Assembly (NCBI GenBank): GCA_015680685.1
Contig: MNCI01022206.1
Span: 119,925 to 183,924, forward strand
From: Gnetum montanum
Lineage: Eukaryota > Streptophyta > Gnetopsida > Gnetales > Gnetaceae
DNA: 64,000 nt
Direction of reading: 5' to 3'
The position numbers and the translations under genes were made by a program. Under the pieces are notes generated by a model. That model had not been told where the DNA came from. It saw nothing but the letters and a program-made list of their open reading frames with translations, and ran no database searches. Position 1 is the first letter of the stretch, and each line of letters opens with the position of its first letter. Shown piece by piece: positions 1-11,052 of this stretch.

Positions 1-653
1 AGAGGGCATTGGTCTCAGCCGCGTGGGCAGAAAAAAAAACGTGTCTGTTTCTGTTTCAGAAAACAGAAAACTGTCATTCAACAATTGCTACTGCAGGGCA
101 AGCACATTATCATCTGCAATCCGCCCGTCGATAGAAGAGAGAAGACTGCTGAAAATGCCTCCACTGTTGATGTTGTCTGCCTGCAAAACAGAAAATGGTT
201 GCTACAGACTCTAGCTCCCCCTGGTTTATGTGAATTGATATGGTATTTATATGGTTGGACAATGCTTGGGCACGAAATTCAAGAATGGAATCAACAGCTG
301 TGAGATAAGAGAAAAGCAAATCTAGTGACATGTGTCCCATGGATAGTTGGCACGAGTTGGATGTTTGTTGGATAGTTGCATTCTTTGACCAGGTTCAATG
401 TATCTATGTGTTGGATAGTTGTGCACGAGTTGGATGTGTGTTGAATAGTTGCATTCTTTGACCAGATACATTGCATTTTACAATTTATGGGTTATTCAAC
501 CCCATGAAAGTACATTTAATTTAATTTAAACCATGAGGACTTGACATGTCAATACTGTACGACTTCTAATTTTTTGTAATATTAAACTTGTTCAAACAAG
601 GCCCTATGCCTAGGTGAAGTTGGCCTCAACACATACACTATAGTTTGAAACAT
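1..653. other. Unassigned sequence, possibly intron 1 of WRKY copy A
   Basis: No convincing gene is visible. There are short similar stretches around 340-480 (a 'ttggatagttg' motif recurs several times) but no domain or RNA. If the first intron of the paralogous WRKY locus at 813-1033 is as long as in the intact copy (845 bp), this interval is intronic and the second exon lies just outside the left edge of the window. No homology to the intact intron is visible before about position 654, so this is inference. Confidence 0.4.
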
Positions 654-812
654 TGAAACATTGAATGAACAGCAAGCAAATCTTGGTGAAATCTGAAAAT
701 CTTTAGCTCCTACATCACTCCCATCCTTTTTAAAAACATAAAACATGATATGTTGTCACTGCTTGTTAAGTGCCCGTAGAAAAATAATTAGAGAAAGTGG
801 ATGCGAACTCAC

Positions 813-1033
813 GGAATGTGTGAAGCAGGATCCTGGGCAACGTGGATGGAATGCAAGGGCTCCAAAACCTGTGGCTGAAAAATGGGTTCTTCTTGTTGTT
901 GTTGCGGTATTGGAAGATAATGATGTTGGGTTTGTGTTTGTGGAAAATCATACAGATGTGGTTCGTGGCAGCCCAGAAAGACATTGCAAAAATCTTGGTC
1001 TGTAAAAGTGTGTGGTGGCAGCGGATCAGCCAT
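813..1033 (-). CDS. First exon of a second group IIc WRKY-like gene (copy A, partial)
   Basis: An ATG at 1033-1031 opens a frame of about 73 codons (MADPLPP..., then a Gln/Pro-rich segment) that parallels exon 1 of the intact WRKY gene at 18332-18549. Shared blocks are MAD-LP at the start, VFLGC-EP, DFPQTQTQH, a QQQQ run and H-THVAQ or HSIHVAQ near the end. The exon ends in the same phase with the same splice donor, CC|GTGAGT, at 813/812. The reading frame upstream of the ATG is not conserved between copies, which supports this start. The WRKY domain itself is not in the window, so the gene could be complete off the left edge or be a truncated duplicate. The reading frame is open and the donor intact, so I would not call it a pseudogene on this evidence. 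Confidence 0.6.
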
Positions 1034-1584
1034 GAGAATGTAAGCAGGCAACAGCAGCAACAGCAAGAGTAGGATTATAGCGCAACCACACAGACAACAG
1101 ATACGGATTGCAAATGCAGCGCAACCACAAAGAAAACAGATATGGATTGCAAAAGTTTGTGATTGCAGAAATAGCACCTAGGCGGTTGTTGGGTAGACGC
1201 CTTTTCTAGGGCTTGATGGACAGACAAGGAAATTCATTAGTCCACTCCGTCCCTGCCACATGGTATATCAAGGCATCACTCTGTAACTCTCAATCCCATC
1301 AATCCGCATTCCTCGCTGTGTTAATTTAATGCAGTTTCCCCGCATGGCTTATTTTAAGGTTGACGGTCGAAGCGAAATTTTCGTCGATCCATGTAGCGAT
1401 TTATGATTGCCTGTGAAATCCGGGCTCTACATTAACGCATTCAAAATTGGATTGGACGTATTGTCTTTTATCATTGTTGATTACTATGCATCATCATGGG
1501 CTTGCCTTTGTCAAAGCAAAATGGGGTCGCTAGGAAGTAATGTAGACATAAAAATCTATTCACTTTTGCAATGAAATTTTGAAT

Positions 1585-2262
1585 AGTTTTGTTTTATTGG
1601 ATCACATCTACCTTGTTGTAATGAGGGGATTGTGCTATCAGCCTCATGTATCTATTTTTATTTTTAGAAAAAACAACTAATTTTACCATTTTAATAAAAT
1701 TCTTGATTTGAAGATATCAAGTTATAAGTTTAATATAGGTTTGATTTGGGTGAATAGTATCATTGAGTTATAACGTTCTACACAAGTTTTAAAGGTACCA
1801 AGATAATGATTTTTTGAGGTATAACAAAGTACTTTAAGATTTTAGAAAGAATCTAAGAGCAACAACTTTAAATAATTTCAATGCTATGAAAGGAAGAACT
1901 TGTAAGTAATTTGACCTTAGATACTTTTGTTTAGTAGGTCACATCTACCTTGTTGTATTGAGGGGGTTGTGCTACCAGCCCCATGTGTTCATTTTTATTT
2001 TTAGAAAAAAAAAAAACTAGTTTTTACCATTCTAATAAGATTCTTGATTTGAAAATTCTATGTTATAAGTTTGATATAGGATTGATTTGGGTGAATAGTA
2101 GCATTGAGCTATAAAGTTTTGAAAAAGTTTTAAAGGTACTAAGATGATGATTGTTTGAGGTATAATAAAGTACTTTAAGATTTTAGAAGGAATCTAAGAG
2201 TAACACCTCTAAATAATTTTTATCCTATGAGACCAAGAACTTCCAAGCAATTTGACTAGTAC
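1585..2262. repeat. Two-unit ~339-bp tandem duplication inside block A
   Basis: The stretch starting 'ggatcacatctaccttgttgta' near 1599 is repeated starting 'ggtcacatctaccttgttgta' near 1938, giving a period of about 339 bp. Order is kept throughout: 'cttgatttgaa', 'gatttgggtgaatagta', 'gtactttaagattttagaa' and 'aatctaagag' occur once per unit. The other WRKY block has only one equivalent, near 19080-19330, so the duplication came after the two blocks separated. It lies upstream of the copy A start codon. Confidence 0.8.
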
Positions 2263-3024
2263 AAGAAACCAAGATTTATACTTTCCAAAGCCTATAATGG
2301 TAGGAATTGTGATCCTACAACAATGTGGATCATAAAGGTTAATTATAAAAAATTTTAAAAAAAATCTTAAAAAGAAATGGTAATGCATAAAACTGTCTTG
2401 TGATTATTTATAAGCTTTAAATTTAAATTTTAAAATAAACTTGATAAAGTAAGTGTTTTACATCATTTTTGGTTGGCATGATGATACATATGCCCTCTTT
2501 GTTTGAGTTTTAAGAAAACTAATTTCTAAATGAAGGTAAAATCTGCATCAAAATCATGAATGCTATTGGAAGATGCTTTATGTGTGAAAATTTGAATAAT
2601 TGATTTGTTTGGATGGGTAAGGTATATTCAGGGTGTAACTAACATGGTGATGGTCAAGGTTACTTAAATATACATTTGTTACCCTTAAATTATTAATATT
2701 TCTAAAGTTATACTAAATTAATTCTCACTTCAATATAATATATAATGACACACCCTCACTTACTTCAACACAATGATGCATTTAAGCTATAGTTATAGCA
2801 TTTTTTTAGACAATAGAAACTCTATTGTAACATTCATAATTTTTTATTATTGTTTGTATTTTATTGTCATATTTTATGTAAGATTGTTAACATTATAGTT
2901 GAGATTGATTGAAATTCCCTTATGTCCTAACATAGCATCTAGAGATATGTGTAAATACACAACTTAAGTGATTGCAACTATTGATAGAAATTAAAAAATA
3001 ATTTAACTAGTAAGTCTAACTAGG

Positions 3025-3135
3025 TCTTAGGAAGGCTATGTAGGTAACCTCTTCTCAAGTGGCTATAACCAATCTCAAACTCAAATTTTACAATTGAAAA
3101 ACATTAACACCTTACCATTCTCTAAATGATACAGA
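3025..3135 (-). mobile_element. SINE-like fragment
   Basis: The stretch 'tcaagtggctata..caa' followed by '...accttaccattctctaa' resembles the antisense strand of the SINE family seen at 33194-33361 and 38330-38661 (sense 'gagtgatggtaaggt' and 'tagccacttga'). The match is degenerate. The homologous place in block B lacks it. Confidence 0.4.
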
Positions 3136-3715
3136 GCTTATGTAAAAGTCAAAAAAGATATCACCGTAATAACTAACCCCTTAAATTAGCTCATTATTGA
3201 GTGTCTTACTTGATTAGTTGAAATTTATCCTTACTTGTATAACGTAGTGAGGACATTTATCAATCTATAGGTTGGATTATTGAGTTTGAACTAAATATTT
3301 TATTACTCATGACTAAGAAAAATCAATCTACTACACAAAAAATGAGCACTACTAAATGTAATGAAAATAAATTAAATCTTTCTTTTGCCAAAAATAATAG
3401 AACCCTATGCCCTTCCTAGTTTCTTAGTTTCATGAAAATAACATACAACTAAGTATTGCGTTAACCACTCAAGTTTCCTCGCTGGAAAATAAATAAATAA
3501 ATAAACTCTAAGTTTGGGAACATGAATTCAATTCTCTAAATAATCAACTATGCATGCATGTTAGTAGTAGAGATCATTTTCTCCCATTTCTCAGTTGTAA
3601 TCTTTTCACTAATGGAGATTGCCTAGCTATGCAAAGTTTAATTAAGTACACCTTTAACATTGGCTCGATAGAAGTAAGATCTAAGACATGTGCCCTAGCT
3701 ATGAATGAAGAGGTT

Positions 3716-5924
3716 TCTCATCTATTACTCGAGATGATTAAATCAATGATGAATGAGAAGAATGTACCAAAGTACCTATGGAATGAGACAACTAGAACAA
3801 TTGTGTATATCATCAACACATATTTGGTAAAAGTTGATAATAGTAAGATTCCTTATCAAATGTGGTATGAAGAATGACTAATGTTCAATATTTCAAAATT
3901 TTTGGTAGCAAGTGCTATATTAAGAATCAAGATAATGTTTACAAGCTTGATAATCACTGTGAAGATGGTTTGTTTATTGGATATTCTAGTCATTCAAAAG
4001 CTTATCATTGCTTAAATTTAAAAACATTGAATATTTTAAAACACCTTTAAGATTCATGGATTATCAAAAGATATTAATTAATATGGCTAAGAAAGGTATG
4101 AATGCAGATGAAGAAGAAAATGGTGATAGCATTTTGACATCTAAACAAGTTGATGAGATTGAAGTAGTCTCAATTATTGAGACAAAATAGAACAAGAGGC
4201 TACACCTGATGATGGCTTGAGGAGAAGAAATCATAGGTTCAAATCCATGGTAGATATCCTTAGGACACCTCTTAGACAAACGACAATGAGGAATAGAGTT
4301 GAAGCAAAATATCATGGCTTATTAGTATGTTGTCTAGCTTTTTCCATTCCTCTAAAAAGCTCTTAGAAGTGAGAACTAGAAAAATGCCACGGATGAAAAG
4401 ATGAGGCAAATTATACAGAATGATACTTGGGAGCTAGTCCCATGGGCCACAAGAGGTTACATCATTTGAACTAAGTGGATCTTTGCAAATAAGCTAAATG
4501 AGCATGGTGAAGTAACTTGAACTAAGGCAAGGTTAGGAGCAAAAGGCTTTACTTAGATAGAGGGACTTGATTATCAAGATACATTTACTCCAGTTGCAAA
4601 ATTAGAATTTATTAGAATGATTTTAGCTTTTGAAACTAATTAATTGTTTAAGCTCTACCAAATGGATGTAAAACTTGTATTTCTAAATGGAGAAATAAAA
4701 GAGATAGTGTATATAGAACAACGGGAAGGATTCATTAACACTAAAAAGCCAAATCATGTGTATTAGCTATACAAAGCTTTATATGGCTTAAAACAAGCCC
4801 CTAGGATGTGGTATGCTAAGTTGGATTCATATTGAGCTGAAAATGGATATTTTAAAGGTCATGTGGAAAATATCCTTTATATTAAAAAAGGATAATATAG
4901 GGTTTTTAGTTGCTCAAATTTATGTTGATAATATTTGGAGGAAAAAGCTCAAGTTTACACAAAGAATTTGTTGAAGCTATAAATGACTATGATAAAAGAG
5001 CTATCTCATTTTTTGGGTCTACATATTCAATAGCATAGGAATGAAACCTTCATTTCTTAGAAAAGATATATTCAATAGATACTCAAGCATTTTAGCATGA
5101 TAGAAGCTAAAACTTGTGTAACTCTTCTTAGCACAAATATACACCTTTGCAAGGATGATGATGAGAAAACATTAATGTTACAATATATAGATCCATCATG
5201 AGAAGCTTGCATTATGCTATAGCTAGGAGACTAGATATAGCTTTTCTAGTAGGCTTGATTTCTAGATATTAGTTAGAATCAAAAGGATCACACTTTATTA
5301 TAGATAAAAGAATTTTATGGTATTTAAAATGCATAGCTAGTCATGGGCTATGGTATCCAAAAAATAAAAGTTTTGAATTACAAGCATTTACAACTATAGA
5401 TTGTATAGGAAATAAAGATGATTAGAAATCTTCTAGTGAAAATTATCATTTTCTTTGTGATAGACTGGTATCATGGTTGAAGAAAAAGTAGAACTTTGTA
5501 TCATTATCATCAACTAAAGCCAAATATGTTTCAACCTCACACTACTGCACACAAATTTTTTAGATGAAGGAAGTAATAAAGATTTTTAGTATAACATTCA
5601 CTAATCCAATACTTATTCATTGTGATAATAATGCTATTATTTCTATATCTAAAAATATGATTTTTCATGGTAAAAGTAAACATATTAAAATTAAATATCA
5701 TTTTCTCAAAGATTAAGTAGAGTTGCAAATAGTAAAATTATCTTATATTTCATCCAAAGAATAGAGAGCAAACATTTTTACAAAGGCTTCAAATAAAGAA
5801 ATATTTCTATATCTAAGAACATTACTAGATGTAACAACTTTACCTAGACATATATAAGCTTCTAAAACTCATTGTACTAGTTTAGGGATTTATTATAAGC
5901 TAACAAGCTTTATTGTAGGGGGAG
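3716..5924 (+). pseudogene. Ty1/copia polyprotein remnant (integrase C-terminus, reverse transcriptase, RNase H)
   Basis: Frames broken by stops and shifts carry Copia landmarks in order. From 3720 there is an integrase core end (LLLEMIKSM, LWNETTRT) and at about 3890-4010 the segment with FGSKCY, GLFIGYS and SKAY, typical of the integrase C-terminus. From 4400 comes reverse transcriptase: KGFT-IEGLDYQDTFTPVAK, QMDVK-FLNGEI and LYGLKQAPR-WY near 4790. The YVDD box is corrupted. RNase H follows at 5470-5700 (FVSLSSTKAKYVS, IHCDNNAIISISKN, then KSKHIKIKYHF). Gag, protease and the integrase N-terminus are missing: the left end abuts the WRKY upstream block. Many stops are TAG where the family has glutamine, for example 4554-4556 and 4764-4766. 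Not functional. Confidence 0.9.
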
Positions 5925-6660
5925 TATGTAAGATTATATTATAGGGAAGTAGGATACTTTCAAGATGACATAGAAGAACTAGGTTCCCATGTTGAGTTTG
6001 CTAAATCCTTAGAGCCATATCCTACAGATTCCCACATTTACTCATAGGATCATGACTAGTAGATGACCTTGGTTTTGGCTCCAAGCATGATGGATATAAC
6101 AACTTTGAGAGGTCATGGGTGAAGTACACGATGTAAATATCTTGCATTATATAGCCTCTTCTTTCTTTAGGTGTTTTGGATGCCAAAGGATTCTATCTCT
6201 CATGCTCTAGGCATTCCTGCTATTTTTGCATCATAATTATCTCCACCTACTTACTAAATTTTTCTTAGGCATTCCACTCTTCTCTACTTCTTTCGCACAT
6301 TGTTCTAGATTTATTATTCATCAACACTTGATCTCTCTCCACCTCTACTCTTCTTAGCTCTTCCACAAGCTCTCTATAATTCTCTTGATTCATCCAAAAG
6401 ATCTTATGAATATCCATAGCTATGATCCTTTCTGATTTACTTCTTGGCTCTCTGATCTATTCTATGCCTTTATATTTTTCTTGTCTATGCTTGGTATGAC
6501 TAGTTTTTCTCTCATTATTACATCTTAGTTCAATAGGATTAGCTCTTATGTGTATCTTTTATTGCTTTTATCACCTATGTTTCTCTCTATGTTTCTCTTT
6601 GTGTTTTAAGCTTAATCTATTTAATGATAGGGAGAGCTTCTTTTCATCTTTTTTTAACAA
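5913..6660 (+). mobile_element. Polypurine tract and probable 3' LTR of the Copia remnant
   Basis: After the RNase H end, a 'gtagggggag' polypurine tract at about 5915-5922 is followed by TGTAAGATTATATTATAG, the position and form expected for the start of a Copia 3' LTR. I could not place the LTR end, because the 5' LTR is absent and no clear terminal CA with target duplication is visible. The right limit given is arbitrary. Confidence 0.5.
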
Positions 6661-6670
6661 AAGGAGGAGA

Positions 6671-6812
6671 ATTGATGTATGATGATGTGATTATGTATGA
6701 GTTGTGTTATAAAAAAAAGTGACATTGATGTATGATGATGTGATTGTGTATGAGTTGTGTTATATAAAAAAAGTGACATTGATGTATGATGATGTGATTG
6801 TATATGAGTTGT
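6671..6812. repeat. Tandem repeat, 53-54-bp unit, about 2.6 copies
   Basis: Units start with 'attgatgtatgatgatgtga' at 6671, 6724 and 6778 and continue with 'ttgtgtatgagttgtgttat' and an A-run. The third copy is cut after 'tatatgagttgt'. The array directly follows 'caaaaggaggagaa', a purine tract of the kind found next to LTRs. Confidence 0.9.
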
Positions 6813-7389
6813 TTTGCCAAATAAAGTAAATATAAATTCTTTTTTAAGTACTTTAAATAACTGTATTCTCTAACAATCTCTTTGTATTAGCTTTCATTCT
6901 ATAAGCTTATTGCATTTCTATTGTGTCTCTAAACTTTTCTTTTGCTTGATTGACTATTTTTTGTCTGAGTAGAGAGGTTGTACTGTTGCCTTTTTGCTTG
7001 ATTGTTATGAGTTGTGTTATGATGTTTATTTGTTCATCTTTACTTGGTTGTATGATTCTCCTCCTTAACTTTATGCTTAAGAGCTTGCAAAGTTCTTTGA
7101 TTATAATATGTATGTTTAAGCTAATTTGATATGTGGTGATTCTAAGCTTAAAACTACTTTTTAGGCTATTCCTATGTATTTGGCTTTGTATAATCTTCCT
7201 CTTGTTCAAGCTTACTTTGTGAGTCCTTCCAATCGCAAAAAGTTGGAGATTATTACATGTTTTGAGCTTGGTGCAAGTTTGGCCTTGCAGGAGCTTTCAT
7301 TTCATGCAATTTTGAGCTTTTGTCTTATCTATTACAAGGAAACATTTGGTTGCCATATCAACATGTAGAATCAGTCTATAGAATTATGT
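6813..7389. other. No recognisable gene
   Basis: AT-rich sequence with one 64-codon open frame (7174-7368) of no recognisable similarity. Probably transposon-derived filler. Confidence 0.4.
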
Positions 7390-8260
7390 TTTTGGTTCTA
7401 CTTAAGTTGTCCAAGATGACCATTCCACCTCAGCATCATTTGTGCTCTAATAGTTTATTTGATCTAGCTTAGCTCTTCATTTTAGCTCTACAGAGATAAC
7501 TCAAATTAGTTCTACCATGTCAATTTTATTTATGGGACTTAGTGAAACTGAGCTTAAACATTTTTTAAATCATGTGTGCAAAAGAAATTTAATCTATCTT
7601 AGCTTTTAGAACCAACTCATAGAGCATATTTTGGTTCTCCAAAGGAATAAGAAATAGCTCTTCAACCTTAGCTTAGAAAGAAACTGCTAAACAAAACTAG
7701 ATTATAAAAATCAATTTTTGGTTCTATGAAGGGCTTGTTTAATCATCTCTATTGCTTCAACTTTGAAAATAAGCTCTTATGTAGAATCAACTTTAGAACC
7801 AGTTCTTGGTTCTATGAAAGCTTGTTAAAAAAACTTCTACCACATCAATGTTTTTTTTTTCCACACATGCAAGCTCAATTTCAATGCTCATCTCTTTTTG
7901 GAAAAGTTTCAGAACCAATTCTTGGTTCTACTAGATGCCTTGCCATTAGCTCATAGAACAAGTCTTTAGAATTAGTTTCTAGTTCTATAATGCTCTTCTA
8001 AAAATAGCTTTGCCAAGTCAACTCCTTTTACTGTATGCACAAGAAATGTTTTTTTAAAAGAAATAGAAAATCCATGAGAATAAAAAAGGCTTCAGATTTT
8101 CTCTAAAGAGCTCATTTCCATGTTAGCGTAAGCAAAAGGAAAGCTCATAGCAAAGATTATTAGTTAGCTTTAAAATCTCTCTTAAAGCTAGAACCAATTT
8201 AAAACTAGATTTTTATACGAGCTACATTGAAAAATGATGCCACATCAACAAAAATACAAG
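7390..8260. repeat. Degenerate tandem array built on TTGGTTCTA
   Basis: The core (T)TTGGTTCTA, or a one-base variant, recurs at about 7392, 7506, 7631, 7718, 7806, 7922 and 7980, preceded in several units by 'gaacca' to give the imperfect palindrome GAACCA-(n)-TTGGTTC. Between cores, units share 'ccacatcaa' or 'catgtcaa' and a 'catgcaa/catgtgtgcaa' segment. Spacing varies (58-125 bp), so it looks like a decayed satellite or a tandem repeat from an LTR element's untranslated region. No coding potential. Confidence 0.65.
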
Positions 8261-9924
8261 GGGCATTATAAGCTTAGATTGAAAAGAGCTATTATATGTA
8301 AAAGCTAGAGTTTGCACTCTTATGGAAGTAAGTTGAACCTCGTTAATGAAAAGGACAAAAATTGTTAATTGAAATTTAAAAAGTCATTATCTCTAATACA
8401 AGAAGATGTTATTTTTGCAGGAAGTAAAAGAACCATTAATGCTAAAAAAGAAATGATAGTTTTCTTTCTTCTCTGCTAAGCTTTTAATGCTCACATCAAA
8501 TGCAGTAATGAAAGCTAAGATGTAATAGATACAACATCTTCTTTTTTAGCTACTCTCCCCAATAGATTGATAATAGTTATAGCTTACTACTTCTTGCTCT
8601 TCTCTAGCCTATTAGCATTAGATTGAAGACTGGCTCTAAAAAAGGGATAAAAAGAATATTGGCTATAAATTAAAGCTTTGTAGCTTCGCTTTGTATTTTG
8701 GTTTTGGCCTTGTACTTGAACTAAAATTTCTTCTTCTATGCTTCTCCTTCTTCTCAACATCTCTCTTTGTCTCTTCTATGTAAAAGCTCTATTTTCTTTC
8801 TCTCAGAAAGCTTGGTAACTCTTGAGTCTGTGTGTTGAGACAAGGCAAAGTATTTTCCTTCCTTTGTTCTATTAAAGTGAATTTCTATGACTTCAAGATT
8901 GGTAGTTATGCTTAGTCCATGATTATAAAGGAATATTTGTAATTTTCTTTAATTAATATATTGCTTTGCCCCATAGGATCCGAAGAGAGTTTTATGGTGA
9001 AGGTAGGTTGGTCAATCTAGCAGCTGAACTACCTTAAAATCTCAACATCTATTTATTGTTTTCTACAAAGGTGTTCTATTTTATACTTTAAGTTTCTCTA
9101 GGGGTGTTTTACTAATCTTTCTCCCAATCTCTATTTAACTAAAATTTTATAAGGCTCTAGTTCACCACCCCCTCCCTCCCTCACTCCCTTCTCAGTGCCT
9201 TTAAGTGCATCTAGGAAATAATAAATAGAGCATAAATAAAAAGATTTTGAAATGCCAAAACATCTCTAAAAGAGACTTATTTAATTTTTCTTTCCTTGTG
9301 GAGGCTCTACTTTATTTTGAATTTTGTACTATTCTTCCATATTATTCAAAGAAATACTCAAAATGAAACATCTAATACTACTTATATTGTAATTTATATA
9401 CCTCCTTCCCTTCATCCCAAGTGGCCGCTTACTAGAGGAAAGTTGATAGGCCTATTCTTCACTTTTAAATCCTATGTGAGGTAAAAGGAAACACTCTAGA
9501 TCAAACATGTAATATTGTTACCCCTCTTCCTATGTTGACAATCCAAGACCAAAGAATCAAAAATTACTATGTATACTCATCTAAGGTGAGACCTTCATTC
9601 AAGCCCCCACCCGTCCCCCACAACTAATCAGATGAAACAGGAACATGAACCAAGGCCATTGGTGTCTGGTAGCACATAGTGGGATCAGAATTCAATGAAG
9701 CCCATCAGAATTCAAGGATGACGTGATTATATAAATGAGATTGTCTGAATTTCAACTTATTTCATAATCCTTGAAGAAAAGGAATTGCCCAATCATTAAA
9801 TAGAGTCTCATAGTCATTTGAAATTATTTGTAAGCTCCATTAAGAACCAAAGATTTTTGTGAGGATGCTGAGATGGCCTAGAAGAATTATGTCTAAAGTA
9901 CAGGAATATGAACTGTAACTGTTA
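8261..9924. other. No recognisable gene; pyrimidine-rich tract
   Basis: Nothing resembling a domain or RNA gene was found. A C/T-rich tract at 9163-9192 ('caccaccccctccctccctc'), after 'aaggctctagtt', resembles LTR ends of some plant Copia elements, so part of this stretch may be an old LTR. The segment 9660-9845 shows weak colinear similarity to 15309-15555. Confidence 0.4.
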
Positions 9925-9929
9925 TCGAC

Positions 9930-10694
9930 TGTTGATGTCAACACTCCCATGCTCTCATGGGGCCATGATTATCAATGTCTCTATCTCTCTCTCTTAATAA
10001 CCATAGTAAAAATCATGTGAGTAGTGGGCATCTAAACTGTTGGGTGGTTGTCATTAATGGTGATGGTTACTGTCATTAGTGATAGACGTTCAAGAAGTTA
10101 CGATGGTTACGGACATTAGTGGTAGATGTTTCGGAAGTTACAAACATAAGTGGGCATTTAATTGGAGAATATGGGCATTATTACACAAGACGTGGTGGTG
10201 GTTTCTATAGCCGTTACATAAAACGTAGGCATCATTATGGATGGCCGCAATGGTTATAAAATAAGGGGGATGGGAAGAGGGCTCTGGCTATCAATCTAGG
10301 GAGTCCTAAACAGGCTCTGGCTATCGGTCTTGGCGGGGCAGCTTCCTCTCCAGTAAGTAGCAGTTTCCTCTTTTCTTTTCTTTTCTTTACAAGTTTCCAA
10401 TTGATCTTCAAGGAAGGTCCAAAATAGGAGCTAGCAGCTTAAAATCGGATCCTTGCGAGTCTTCTCGGTGATGGTAGGAGGGTTCTTTCTCTCCTCTTTC
10501 TATCTACAGCAACACAAGCAACATTGCCCATGTGTAGGACATGAGACATGCAGTTTTCTTTGGGCTGAAAACTTGTCTCGGTGGTGCAGACATGGGTGGA
10601 TGATCTTCCTCTCTTCAACGATGCACAAAAGATGGCAGACAGTGGCAAGCTTTGAGGATCACAATTGCTATCCTATGTGGATTGTGGTGGGTAG

Positions 10695-10726
<32 letters not shown>

Positions 10727-11029
10727 CCTCTCTCATAGCGATCGTAGCCTTCTTGCCCACTAGGGGATACCATTGGCAGTCACAGACTAGCAGCGTCAGC
10801 GAGACCAGGGAAAATTCATTTCTTTTAGTTACTTATTGTATTGAAGATAATTATTTAATTTAAATTCCAGATTTCTTTCTAGTTTATTATTTGCAAAAGG
10901 CCATGTAGCCCTCTCCCGCTGAGACTATTCTTGGGTTTCCGTACACATACGGAAGGCACCTTAGGTAATAGTCTCCTAAAATGAGTTTTCTTTCTCAGTG
11001 TTCGTGCGACCAAAATTTATGCATCAACA
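9930..11029 (+). repeat. 5' LTR
   Basis: Starts TGTTGATGTCAACAC and ends ATGCATCAACA. A TATA-like 'ttataaaataag' lies at about 10255, a CT-repeat tract at about 10697-10735, and an AT-rich stretch that could carry the polyadenylation signal at about 10830-10890. The 3' LTR keeps all these elements in order. Confidence 0.93.
10253..10264 (+). promoter_or_regulatory. TATA box of the 5' LTR
   Basis: 'ggttataaaata' here matches 'ggctataaaaca' in the 3' LTR near 14523, followed in both by a G-rich stretch. Its place in the first third of the LTR fits a U3 promoter. Confidence 0.5.
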
Positions 11030-11035
11030 TCTTTT

Positions 11036-11052
11036 TGGCACTAGATGGAGGG
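11036..11052 (+). other. Putative tRNA primer binding site
   Basis: TGGCACTAGATGGAGGG begins six bases after the 5' LTR. A motif differing in one base occupies the same position in the unrelated-looking LTR element at 53529-61669. Which tRNA it pairs with I cannot determine here. Confidence 0.6.

Larger units (their letters stand above)
654..3715. repeat. Duplicated block A: WRKY exon 1 and its upstream region
   Basis: This block is colinear with 18197-20400. Matching landmarks include 'agctcctacatcactcccatc' near 705 and 18240, the exon, 'gcagaaat...cccatcaatccgcattc' upstream of it, 'aaatgaaggtaaaat.tgca.caaaatcatgaa' near 2530 and 19550, and 'gatggagattgcctagct' style sequence near 3615 and 20270. 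Similarity stops near 3700-3715, exactly where Copia coding sequence starts. Block A is longer because of copy-specific insertions, including a 339-bp tandem duplication and a SINE-like fragment. Confidence 0.75.

Noticed and set aside
23-476. Several overlapping short open frames on both strands at the left edge
   Set aside because: No start context, no domain, and mutual overlap. Expected by chance in a moderately GC-balanced stretch.
10453-10863. 136-codon plus-strand frame
   Set aside because: It lies wholly inside the 5' LTR and is broken in the 3' LTR copy; it includes the CT-repeat tract.
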